Shown here piece by piece: positions 12,419 to 20,522 of a stretch of DNA of 64,000 bases. This stretch comes from Deltaproteobacteria bacterium. Its GTDB lineage: Bacteria > Myxococcota_A > UBA796 > SXON01. The position numbers and the translations under genes were made by a program. The DNA lies in the NCBI GenBank assembly GCA_947445035.1, contig CANFCK010000002.1, positions 1 to 64,000 on the forward strand, written 5' to 3'. The notes beneath the pieces are model-generated. The model saw nothing but the letters and a program-made list of their open reading frames with translations, did not search any database and had not been told where the DNA came from. Positions within the stretch are counted from its first letter, which is position 1. Each line of letters starts with the position of its first letter.

Positions 12419-15400
12419 GGAGTCAACACCAGGGCGTCAGCCCGCCCGAAAAGGGAACGTACCCCGTCCACGAGCTTGGGCGTGGCCTTGACTTGCCAAG
12501 CCCGACTCACGCGTAACTCCGCCTCGAACTGGCCCGGCTCCGAAACCACCACGCGCGTCCGACAAGGGCCCGGGTTCTGGACCACCAGCTCCTTCAGCAG
12601 CCTCAACTGCTCGTCACCCAGCTCGTCGACGCGCACGCGCAGCTCGACCTTGCCGATCATCCGCTCGCGCACATCCTCCATCGGCTCGCAGCCCTCCAAT
12701 CGCAGGGAGCGCGGCTTGTCCGGTTGCTGTTCGACCTTGGCGCGAATCGCGAGTGGTTTGCCACAGTCGAGCACGTTGGTGAAGCGGGCCAGTGTGTCTT
12801 TGAACAAGACGGCGTCAATGCTTCCGGAGGGGTCCTCGAAGGTGACAAAGGCCATCGGGTCGCCCTTCTTGTTCCGGATCACCCGCTTGCCGGTGACGAT
12901 GGCGCACAGGCTCAACTCGCGCGCATTGCGAGAAAATCCAACCTCGACCTCCACATACGCGAGGTCAGCGATCGTCTTGTAGCCAAAACCTACGATCTCG
13001 TCGCCAAAGTCGGTGCACGGATGACCGGTGAGGAAGAAGCCGAGCGCTTCCTTCTCCATCTTCATCCGCTCGCCCACCGTCCATTCACCGACGTTCGGGA
13101 GCCGGAAGACCGGCGCAGTCATCGCCGATCCACCGAAGAGCGAGGTCTGACCTGACGCTTTCTGAGCCTGCTCATCTGAGGCCGCCGCCATCGCGTCCTC
13201 GAGGGCCGCGTTGAGTCGAGCGCGAGGCTGACCGAAGCTGTCCATGGCGCCGCAACGAATCAGCGCCTCCCAGACCTTCTTGTTGGCCTTGCGGGCATCG
13301 ACCCGACGCAGGACGTCCATGAAGTCGGTGAACGGCCCGCGGGCGGTTCGTGCCTCTACAATAGCGCCAACAGCGCTCTCACCGACGCCCTTGACCGCGT
13401 GAAGCCCATACCGGATCGCCCCGCGATTGTCGGGACGGACATCGAACCGCCCCACGCTCTGGTTGATCTCCGGGGGCAAAAGTTCGAGCTTCGCGCGGCG
13501 GCAATCGCCACAATACAACAGCACCTTGTCGGAGTTCCCGGCGTCGATGCTCATCAACGCGGCCATGTATTCGGCCCGGTGGTTGGCCTTGAGCCACGCC
13601 GTCTGGTACGAGATGAACCCGTACGCGGCCGAGTGGCTTTTGTTGAAGCCGTATTCGGCGAACTTCGCCAACAAGTCGAAGAGGTCACTCGCCGGCTTCT
13701 CGGGGTGGCTTCGAGCCACTGCACCCTCGACAAAGCGTGCCTTCTGCCTGCCCATTTCGGCGGTGTCCTTCTTGCCCATCGCCCGCCGCAAAAGGTCCGC
13801 CTCGCCCAGGCTGTACCCGGCGAGCACCTGCGCGCACTGCATGACCTGTTCCTGGTACACGATCGTGCCGTAGGTGTTCGCGAGGATCGGTTCGAGCTCG
13901 GCGAAGGGGTACTCCACCGCTTTGCGACCGTGTTTTCGGTCGATGAAGTCGTCGACCATGCCCGAACTGAGCGGTCCGGGGCGGTATAGCGCAACCAGCG
14001 CGACGAGATCGTCGAGACAGTTGGGCTTGAGCTTGGTCAAAAGCCCGCGCATGCCGTCGGACTCGACCTGGAAGACACCGAGGGCGTCCCCGCGGATGAG
14101 CATCTGCCAGGTAGCGGCGTCCTCTTCAGGAACGCGCGCGATGTCGATGCGCTCACCGGTGTTGGCCTCGATCATCGCCACCGCGTCGCGAATCTGATCG
14201 AGGGTCTTGAGGCCCAAGAAATCGAACTTGATGAGCCCGATGGTCTCGGCGGATTTCATGTCGTATTGAACGACGGGGCCACCCTCCGGTGAGTCCCGGT
14301 ACAGCGGGGCCAACTGCACCAGCGGACGGTCCGCAATCACGACGCCCGCCGCGTGGATGCCGGTCTGCCGAACCGCGCCCTCGATGCCGCGCGCCAACGC
14401 AACCACCCGTCGCACTTTGGGGTCACTTTGGATGAGCGCCGCCAGCCTGGGCTCGTCCTTGATCGCGTCGGCGATCGTGATGTTGAGCCGCTCTGGCACC
14501 AACTTGGTGATGCGGTCTGACTCCGGGAAGCTCATGTCGCAGACGCGAGCAACGTCTTTGAGCGCCGCTTTGGCCTGGAGTTTGCCGTAGGTGATGATCT
14601 GGCTGACCAGCGGCGCGCCGTACTTGTCGCGGACGTGCTCGATCACTTCTTCGCGGCGATCCTGGGCGAAGTCGACGTCGATGTCCGGCATCGAGATGCG
14701 CTCGGGGTTCAAAAACCGCTCGAACAACAGGGCAAAGCGCACCGGGTCGATGTCGGTGATGCGCATGGCCCACGCCACCACGCTGCCCGCCGCGCTGCCT
14801 CGACCCGGGCCGACCGGAATGCCTCGATCCTTGGACCAGTTGATGAACTCGGCGACGATGAGAAGATAAGCAGGAAAGCCCATCTTCACGATCATGTCCA
14901 GCTCGTGCTCCAGCCGTTCCAGGTACGGTGGGTGGGCGCCGGCGTCGAGATAGGTCAGGCGTAGCCCCAGCCCGGCGCGGCCATACCAGCGGAAGTACCC
15001 GTCCAGCGTGCCGCTGCCTTGGGGCCGCGGCGAGGGCTGAGGAAAGTCGGCAGCCGGCGGGAAGGCGTCGAGGAAGAAGGCCCAATTGGCGTCGGTGTCG
15101 TCGTCCTTGTCGGGGGGAACCGACGCCGGAAAGTAGTAGACGCCGGTCGGGAAGACGTACTGACAACGCGCGGCCAAGACCTCCGTCAGTTCGATGGCGT
15201 CCAGGTCATCGGGAAAAAGCTCTCGGAGCTCGGCCTCACTCTTGAGGAATTGCTGGTCGGTCTGTTGCCGCGGCCGCTTGGGGTCGGCAAGCGACGCGCC
15301 CATCGCGACGGAGTTGAGCAGGTCGAGCTCGACGACGTCGGTGTTCTTGAGGTAACGAACCTGGTTGGTGACGACGGTCTTGATCCCGAATTTGGAGGAG

Positions 15401-15954
15401 AGCCGGCGGACCTCGGCGTTGGCGGCGGGCTGCCCATCGACACCGTGGTCCATCAGCTCGCCGAAGAGCCGTTCCGATCCGAAGATCTCGCCGAGCGCGG
15501 CCACCCGATCCTCGCCGCCATGGCTACGGACGGCGCCGGTTTCGCCGTTCCCGGTAAGGCAGAAAAGGCCGGCGGCGTGGGCGCGGAGCAGATCGAGGTC
15601 CACGCGCGGCCGGTGGTAGACGCCGTCGAAGATCGCGCGGGTGACCAACTCGCACAGGTTTCGGTAGCCAACGTCGTTCTCGACCAGCAGGACCACCGCA
15701 TAGGCCGCCCCCAGTCCGCCTTCCCGCGTGGCAATGCCGCGAGGATCGACCCACAACTCGGCCCCGAGCACCGGATGGAGCTTGGTTTCCTTGCAGGCCT
15801 TCACCAGTTCGACCGCGCCGTACAGGTTGGCGGTGTCGGTCAGCGCAATCGAGTGCATGCCCAATTCGGCCGCCCGAGCCACCAGCTTCTTCGGCGCCGG
15901 CACGCCATTGAGCACCGAGAACTGGGAGTGGACGTGGAGGTGGGCGAAGGCCAT
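12415..15954 (-). CDS. dnaE: DNA polymerase III alpha subunit
   Basis: 1179 aa, the replicative DNA polymerase catalytic subunit (family C; E. coli about 1160). In order: PHP domain (FAHLHVHSQFSVLNG, GMHSIALTDTANLYG), polymerase core with the catalytic Asp pair in MPDIDVDFAQDRREEVI and the upstream GPGRGSAAGSVVAW, tandem HhH, then a C-terminal OB fold (LSLCAIVTGKRVIRNKKGDP). The start at 15954 is the ATG directly before the PHP domain. A TATAGC lies 17 nt upstream within the palindrome GGCTATAGCC (15965-15974) shared with the divergent gene at 15976. Two envelope genes follow with 4-nt overlaps. Confidence 0.98.
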   Translation of the reverse strand: MAFAHLHVHSQFSVLNGVPAPKKLVARAAELGMHSIALTDTANLYGAVELVKACKETKLHPVLGAELWVDPRGIATREGGLGAAYAVVLLVENDVGYRNLCELVTRAIFDGVYHRPRVDLDLLRAHAAGLFCLTGNGETGAVRSHGGEDRVAALGEIFGSERLFGELMDHGVDGQPAANAEVRRLSSKFGIKTVVTNQVRYLKNTDVVELDLLNSVAMGASLADPKRPRQQTDQQFLKSEAELRELFPDDLDAIELTEVLAARCQYVFPTGVYYFPASVPPDKDDDTDANWAFFLDAFPPAADFPQPSPRPQGSGTLDGYFRWYGRAGLGLRLTYLDAGAHPPYLERLEHELDMIVKMGFPAYLLIVAEFINWSKDRGIPVGPGRGSAAGSVVAWAMRITDIDPVRFALLFERFLNPERISMPDIDVDFAQDRREEVIEHVRDKYGAPLVSQIITYGKLQAKAALKDVARVCDMSFPESDRITKLVPERLNITIADAIKDEPRLAALIQSDPKVRRVVALARGIEGAVRQTGIHAAGVVIADRPLVQLAPLYRDSPEGGPVVQYDMKSAETIGLIKFDFLGLKTLDQIRDAVAMIEANTGERIDIARVPEEDAATWQMLIRGDALGVFQVESDGMRGLLTKLKPNCLDDLVALVALYRPGPLSSGMVDDFIDRKHGRKAVEYPFAELEPILANTYGTIVYQEQVMQCAQVLAGYSLGEADLLRRAMGKKDTAEMGRQKARFVEGAVARSHPEKPASDLFDLLAKFAEYGFNKSHSAAYGFISYQTAWLKANHRAEYMAALMSIDAGNSDKVLLYCGDCRRAKLELLPPEINQSVGRFDVRPDNRGAIRYGLHAVKGVGESAVGAIVEARTARGPFTDFMDVLRRVDARKANKKVWEALIRCGAMDSFGQPRARLNAALEDAMAAASDEQAQKASGQTSLFGGSAMTAPVFRLPNVGEWTVGERMKMEKEALGFFLTGHPCTDFGDEIVGFGYKTIADLAYVEVEVGFSRNARELSLCAIVTGKRVIRNKKGDPMAFVTFEDPSGSIDAVLFKDTLARFTNVLDCGKPLAIRAKVEQQPDKPRSLRLEGCEPMEDVRERMIGKVELRVRVDELGDEQLRLLKELVVQNPGPCRTRVVVSEPGQFEAELRVSRAWQVKATPKLVDGVRSLFGRADALVLTP

Positions 15955-15964
15955 CGCGGGCCCA

Positions 15965-15974
15965 GGCTATAGCC
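15965..15974. promoter_or_regulatory. Shared TATA palindrome between dnaE and a membrane gene
   Basis: GGCTATAGCC is a perfect 10-bp palindrome in the 21-nt gap between divergent dnaE and the 15976 gene. It supplies a TATAGC -10-like hexamer on each strand, at -17 to -12 for dnaE and about 8-11 nt before the GTG run of the plus-strand gene. No -35 is obvious on either side. Confidence 0.35.
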
Positions 15975-15975
15975 C

Positions 15976-17607
15976 GTGGTGGTGACCGCCGACCGCCTTC
16001 GCCGCGTGCTCGTTGCTGCCGCGATCACGGCGGTGGCGTTTCTGCGGGTGCTCGCCAACCCCGGCAGCCTCGTCGGCCGACCCGAGGGAGAACTGCGGGA
16101 TCACGCATGGTTGGCGTGGGTGTTTTCGCGGGAGGTGTGGTCGGGGTCCTCGCCGCTGGAGAGCACGCTGGGCGGCGCGCCTGAAGGGATGCGCGTCTAC
16201 CCCCTGGACCCCCTTCACCAGCTCATCATCGTGCTCGTAGAGCCGATCGCTGGCGTCGTCAGTGGCCTCAATGTCCAGGCGGCGCTCTCTTTCTTCGCGC
16301 TGGCGTACGGGGCGCAGAAGCTCGCAGCGGGGCGCGGCGTGTGGATTGAGCTCACGATGGCCGTGCTCGCGGCGTTGTCGCCGGCCTTCCTTGGTGCGTT
16401 CACCGACACCCAGACTGAGGGCATGTCCGCGGGGTGGCTGCTCTGCTTCTTGAGCGAGCTGTACGGGGAGCGACCGCGGCCGTGGCGCGCCGCCGCCTGG
16501 GGTGCCGTACTCCTGATGACGGGCCCCTACCTCGCCCATGGCATCGCGTTGGTCGCGGTGGCCACCTGGCTGGTTCGCCGCTTGCCGGTGCTCCCCACGC
16601 TGCCTGTCATCGCCCTTGCCGCCACGCTCGGTGGAGCGATGTGGTTCACCGAATTCGCCGAAGGTGGCGCGTTGACAGCGCGGGCCGAGCAGATGAGGGA
16701 TGCGACCCGCCCCCCTCGTTCCACACCCCTGGGCGTCCGGGCGCCCCCGCCGCTTCCGGACACCGGCGTCGTCCGCCACCTCTCCGACTACCCGGGAGCC
16801 AGCGAAACCGGACCGCGTCGGGCCGCACCTTGGTGCCTGGGCGCATTGGTGGTGCTCGCCCTTGGAGAGCGCCGGGCCCGGGTCCCCGCAACGTTGGCGG
16901 CCGGCTACGCGCTTGTGGCCCTCGGCAACCGCTGGGGCGCGACCCAGCTTGAGTTCACCACCCCGTACGACCTGTTCTGGCGGTGGTATCCGCTGGCCCA
17001 CTACGCCTGGAAGCCAGCCCAGTATGCAGTCCCGGCCACCGCGTTTGCGCTCCTGGCTGTGGCCCGCGGACTGCCGAGCCTCGCCGGGCGCTGGCGGAGC
17101 GCCGGGTTTTTGCTCGCGGTCGGCGCCGTGATCGAGCTGGTGGCGCGCTCCCCGACACCGTTGCCGCTGCCCGCGTCGTCGCTGGTGCCGCGAGAGGTAT
17201 GGACCGCGCTTGCGCCCGGGGGTCGGCTTGTCGAGTTCCCCTGTCGCGACCGGAGCCCGCCGGGCGTGCCGCCCGTTTCGGACGTGCTCCTCGGCCCCTT
17301 GTGGCACGGTCGGGCGCTGGGAGAAACCAATCGCGCATCGCGTGGCGTCCATCTCCGCCTCCTGGACGCGCTTGAGCGAGGCGCCGCCGGGAATCCGGGC
17401 TCGTCGTTCGGCGCGGCCGTACAGGCCGCCACGGACGGCGGATTCACCGACCTCCTCGTGCTCGGCGCGCGCTTGGGTGAAGGGGCGACCCGTCGCCTCG
17501 ACCAGGCGTTGGTGGCCACCGGCGCCACCCCGATCGTGGCGCCCGGCGGCGGAACGGCATGGCCGGATGGGGTGGTCCACTACCGGTTCGGCACCGCGTC
17601 CCGTTGA
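15976..17607 (+). CDS. Polytopic membrane protein, GT-C-like
   Basis: About 543 aa; starts at a run of three GTG codons. Roughly ten hydrophobic segments precede a soluble C-terminal domain (about 400-540). The first extracytoplasmic loop (GELRDHAWLAWVFSREVW, then PEGMRVYPLDPLH) resembles the acidic/His loop and Pro-Glu-Gly pattern of GT-C-fold membrane proteins of unknown function that resemble polyprenyl-phosphate-sugar glycosyltransferases. I do not see a certain catalytic motif. It is similar in build to the 43475 protein. The role is probably envelope polysaccharide or lipid modification; this is inference. Confidence 0.6.
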   Translation: MVVTADRLRRVLVAAAITAVAFLRVLANPGSLVGRPEGELRDHAWLAWVFSREVWSGSSPLESTLGGAPEGMRVYPLDPLHQLIIVLVEPIAGVVSGLNVQAALSFFALAYGAQKLAAGRGVWIELTMAVLAALSPAFLGAFTDTQTEGMSAGWLLCFLSELYGERPRPWRAAAWGAVLLMTGPYLAHGIALVAVATWLVRRLPVLPTLPVIALAATLGGAMWFTEFAEGGALTARAEQMRDATRPPRSTPLGVRAPPPLPDTGVVRHLSDYPGASETGPRRAAPWCLGALVVLALGERRARVPATLAAGYALVALGNRWGATQLEFTTPYDLFWRWYPLAHYAWKPAQYAVPATAFALLAVARGLPSLAGRWRSAGFLLAVGAVIELVARSPTPLPLPASSLVPREVWTALAPGGRLVEFPCRDRSPPGVPPVSDVLLGPLWHGRALGETNRASRGVHLRLLDALERGAAGNPGSSFGAAVQAATDGGFTDLLVLGARLGEGATRRLDQALVATGATPIVAPGGGTAWPDGVVHYRFGTASR

Positions 17608-17804
17608 TGCCCCACGAAATGTGATCGACCCTCAAGCCGATCCCGCCCCCCGCCGATTCCGGATTGGACTCCGGAGCGGCGTTGGTCACCCTGGCCCGGC
17701 GTCTGGTTCAGCAAGTCGCGCCTGGGCTCGCTTCGCACCCGGCCCTCGTGGCCCCGCCGACGCCCCCTCCCGCAGCCGGGACAAGCCCAGCGGCGTAGCC
17801 GCCC

Positions 17805-18497
17805 CTACCCTGCAAACGCCCACGCCTCACGCAGTAGCGACCGCCCTCCACTGACGACGATCTCACCGTGGCTCACCACGATGCGGTCGATGTCCCAGGC
17901 GTCGGCCATCACGCGGATGCTGCGCCCCGCCGCCGCGGCATCCTTGATATACTGGGAGCGCGCCAACCGGGTCACGCAGTAGCGATCGTTGGCGTTGTTC
18001 AGCCACATTGCAAACCGGGTCAGGCCCGTGAGCCCGTGCAGGTTGAAGTTGAGATCGACCGCGAGGAGGGTGCGAGTGGCGGGCAGGAAAAAGATGCGCT
18101 CGTCGACAAGAGGGCAGCCCTCCCACACCAACATTTCCGCCACTCCCGCGAATACACTCGGCACTGATTGGCCCAAAACATTGTCCACCCGGAGTCCCGG
18201 AACCTTGGTCGCGACACCCGGCGCTGCAAAGACCCGCGCCTCGGGAAACGCGGCAGCGGCGCGGGCGGCGAATCCAGTGTGGAGGAGGTTCGGGAAGATG
18301 AGCGCCGACACCGTTCCCAAGGTTCGGACCGCCGCAAGCTCTGTCGCGTCGAGGGGGCCCGGCGCGTGTAACGCCAGCGAACCGTCGGGGAGCCGCACCA
18401 CGTTGGACCGGGTGCCGATCTGCAGGCCGCCGATCGAAAACTCCCGGTGGTGGATGGTCCAGAGGCCGTCGCAGACGAGATTGAGGGTGGCGCTCAT
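17805..18497 (-). CDS. DUF4336 metallo-beta-lactamase-like protein
   Basis: 230 aa from ATG 18497 (MSATLNLVCDGLWTIHH). The upstream start at 18518 overlaps the -10 box and is rejected. The sequence matches the DUF4336 family: FSIGGLQIGTRSNVVRLPDG at the N-terminus, then DERIFFLPATRTLLAVDLNFN and the C-terminal DIDRIVVSHGEIV. Members resemble the metallo-beta-lactamase fold but have few metal ligands, and their function is unknown. It is divergent from a MarR regulator, with a promoter containing a palindromic operator between them, so it is the likely regulated target. Confidence 0.8.
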   Translation of the reverse strand: MSATLNLVCDGLWTIHHREFSIGGLQIGTRSNVVRLPDGSLALHAPGPLDATELAAVRTLGTVSALIFPNLLHTGFAARAAAAFPEARVFAAPGVATKVPGLRVDNVLGQSVPSVFAGVAEMLVWEGCPLVDERIFFLPATRTLLAVDLNFNLHGLTGLTRFAMWLNNANDRYCVTRLARSQYIKDAAAAGRSIRVMADAWDIDRIVVSHGEIVVSGGRSLLREAWAFAG

Positions 18498-18517
18498 GTT
18501 GACTCGGGAGTGGATCA

Positions 18518-18547
18518 ATAGTAAAGCAACTTGACCAGTTCGTCAAG
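18518..18547 (-). promoter_or_regulatory. Sigma-70-type promoter with embedded MarR operator
   Basis: On the minus strand: -35 TTGACG (18546-18541), 17-nt spacer, -10 TACTAT (18523-18518), the best consensus promoter in the window. It is placed to give a leader of about 13 nt for the DUF4336 gene. CTTGAC-N6-GTCAAG (18530-18547) is a perfect inverted repeat inside the spacer/-35. It also covers the AAGGAG Shine-Dalgarno (18545-18550) of the divergent MarR gene. Binding would block both directions. Confidence 0.65.
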
Positions 18548-18557
18548 GAGCTTGACT

Positions 18558-19028
18558 TTGTCCCCACCCGCGGTCCCCGATGCCACGCTTCGCGCAAGCC
18601 TGGGCCAGGTCCTCTTCCGCGCTGCTCGGCTGTACAACGAAGCGGCGCTCCGGCGCGTGCAGGCGGGGGCTGCACCAGACCTCCGCTTCGCCCACACCCA
18701 ACTTTTCCCGCACCTCACCACGTCGGGCACCCGGTCGAGCGCGCTGGCCAAACGTCTTGGCGTCTCGAAACAGGCCGTTGGGCCACTGCTGGACGATCTC
18801 GTCGCGTGGGCGCTGGTCGAGCGCGTGGTGGATCCGACCGACCGCCGCGCCTCGATCGTGCGGCTCACGCCACGCGGCGGCGAGGCGATCGTGCACGGGC
18901 TCGTGGTGCTCGGGGAGATCGAGGCCGACCTCCGGCGCGAGCTCGGGCACGGGGAGTTGGATCGACTCCACGCCACGCTCTTGCAGTTGACCGAGCTCCT
19001 GGCACGGGGCGACGATCGAAGCGGGTAG
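18558..19028 (+). CDS. MarR-family transcriptional regulator
   Basis: 156 aa. I choose TTG 18558 because AAGGAG ends 7 nt upstream; the track start at 18531 lies inside the operator. The winged helix is clear: TRSSALAKRLGVSKQAVGPLLDDLV (recognition helix), then ALVERVVDPTDRRASIVRLTPRG (wing with the Asp-x-Arg motif). Flanking helices form the dimer interface. MarR proteins repress divergent genes and release DNA on binding small phenolic, lipid or oxidant signals. The likely targets are itself and the DUF4336 gene through the 18530-18547 palindrome. Confidence 0.9.
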   Translation: MSPPAVPDATLRASLGQVLFRAARLYNEAALRRVQAGAAPDLRFAHTQLFPHLTTSGTRSSALAKRLGVSKQAVGPLLDDLVAWALVERVVDPTDRRASIVRLTPRGGEAIVHGLVVLGEIEADLRRELGHGELDRLHATLLQLTELLARGDDRSG

Positions 19029-19031
19029 GTT
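19026..19031 (+). promoter_or_regulatory. Leaderless-type -10 (TAGGTT) of the phosphatase gene
   Basis: TAGGTT is at -12 to -7 of the GTG at 19038 and begins with the MarR stop codon TAG. It has TANNNT form with no Shine-Dalgarno. This position favours GTG 19038 over the track start at 19032. Confidence 0.4.
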
Positions 19032-19037
19032 GTGCCG

Positions 19038-19673
19038 GTGATCGCGCTTCCGATTTTCATCGTCGCCGGGCTCGAGGGTTGGGTGGCCACGCTGCTCCCC
19101 CTTTGGGCGGCCGTCTGGGTGTACTGGACGGCCGCCTCGACCGCTTTGGTGGGGTTGGCCTACCTCCTGCGGCGCCCGCGGTGGCTCTTGAAGGAGCGGG
19201 GGTCGCGCGGGCTGCTGCTGCCAGTGCTGCTCTTTTCGAGCGCGGTCGCCGCCGCGGCCCAGCGCTTCGGCCTCTCCGAGCGCCAGGAGGTCGTTCCGGG
19301 ATTGTGGGTCGGCGCCTGGCCGCGTCGCGGGGCCCCCGGCTTCGCCCAGCTGGACCTCACCGCCGAGCTTCCCCGCCGGGGTGACGCCGACCATTATCGC
19401 AACATCCCCATGCTCGATGGCGCGGGGCCTCGACGCGAAGACTGGGAGGCGGCGGTAGACCAGGTGGTGGCGTGGCGACAACAGGGCGCCTCGGTGCTGG
19501 TGCACTGCGCGTACGGCCACGGGCGTAGCGTCGCAGTGATCATGGGGGTGCTGGTCCGTGAGCGGCTCGCGCACGACGCGCCGAGCGCGCTGGCGATCGT
19601 GAGGCGGGTGCGGCCGCGGGCGAGGCTGGCTCCCGGGCAGCGGCAGCTGATGAAGGAGCTGCTCGGCGGGTGA
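19038..19673 (+). CDS. Membrane-anchored dual-specificity protein phosphatase
   Basis: About 211 aa. Two or three N-terminal hydrophobic segments (residues about 1-75) are followed by a cytosolic Cys-phosphatase domain. The P-loop VHCAYGHGRSVAVIMG gives the HCx5R(S) signature with nucleophile Cys and phosphate-binding Arg. An upstream acidic loop (NIPMLDGAGP) could provide the general acid. The family is DSP/PTP-like; the substrate may be a phosphoprotein, phosphoinositide or phospholipid such as PGP. It follows MarR by 9 nt, so it might belong to the same regulated unit, though a TAGGTT element suggests its own start. Confidence 0.8.
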   Translation: MIALPIFIVAGLEGWVATLLPLWAAVWVYWTAASTALVGLAYLLRRPRWLLKERGSRGLLLPVLLFSSAVAAAAQRFGLSERQEVVPGLWVGAWPRRGAPGFAQLDLTAELPRRGDADHYRNIPMLDGAGPRREDWEAAVDQVVAWRQQGASVLVHCAYGHGRSVAVIMGVLVRERLAHDAPSALAIVRRVRPRARLAPGQRQLMKELLGG

Positions 19674-19693
19674 TGGGGCCGCTCGGCCACCCC

Positions 19694-20502
19694 TCACCGC
19701 CCCCCCATCACCCCCCCGAGCTCCCTCGCCGCCCGCTCCGGAAAGACGCCATGCCCGGGCAAGCCCACGGCCTCGGTGGCGAGTCCCAAGCGCAACCGCG
19801 GGCGCAGAACGATCCGCCAGGGGCTCCCCCACTCCACGGTCATCCACACCTCAGGGCCGCCCAGCCACGCCACCATGGCCGCGAGCACCCCCTCCGCGAG
19901 TTGGCCGACAGCGCCAACCTGCGCAGGAAACTCCCCCCCCCGGCTTCCGGCAGCACCCAGACTTCAAAGGGAGCCACCGGCGCCCAGGCCGCGATCGCCA
20001 CGGCGCCATCGACACGGGCCAGTACGCGGCGCCCATCCAGAAGCTCGTCGTCCCGCCAAGCCCGGCCGTCCGTTGGCGCGAGGTCCGTCGGAATCGCAAA
20101 GAGTTCCCAAGCGGGGTGCCGGCCCGGCGCGGCCCGGCGGAGGAGCGAGAACCCGCGAAGACGGCGATCGCGTCGTAAGTCGTCGATACGCTCGGATGCC
20201 AAGAGGAGGCTGTCAGGATCGGCTTCGTCATGCCGGCCAAAAAGCAACTCATGCACGCCCACCGCGTCACGACGAACACCCGGCCGTTCGGCTTTTGGGC
20301 GCACCTCGCCCTCGATCCCCAGCGCAGGCACCGGGTGCGGCACGGCCACAACCCCACCTCGCCGTGCGAGCACCGGACCGGGGTTTCCGCAGGACCAGCA
20401 AGGTGCCACCGGAGCCACCGCCGGCAGGGGCGCGTCGGGCCATGCGTCGTTGATGAGGACAACGACGCCGGTCACTGGGCAGGTGCGGAGCTCCCGCGGC
20501 AT
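19694..20502 (-). pseudogene. galT-like nucleotidylyltransferase, frameshifted at a G9 tract
   Basis: The 220-aa ORF (19840..20502) starts with GalT-like N-terminal elements (CPVTG, CWSCGNPG, PHPVPALGIEGE). It keeps APFEVWVLPEAGGG and then runs into a nine-G tract (C9 at 19933-19941 on +) and loses homology. The other frame, ending at 19694, carries the remainder of a GalT C-terminus (PEVWMTVEWGSPWRIVLRPR, GHGVFPERAARELG). Ten or seven G would join them. The active-site HPHxQ reads HPAWE, so the uridylylated His is absent. It is the last gene of the GH57 operon. It could be phase variation, a sequencing slip or true decay. Confidence 0.75.
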
Positions 20503-20522
20503 CTAGGTCAAACCCCGGGGAC

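Noticed and set aside
15967-17580. 537-aa minus-strand ORF opposite the membrane protein
   Set aside because: Highly charged Arg/Gly/His-rich sequence without hydrophobic or domain structure, whereas the plus strand shows proper TM segments.
17608-17804. Possible small gene in the gap before the DUF4336 gene
   Set aside because: No ORF with start, signal or coding bias; only C-rich sequence and a small inverted repeat.
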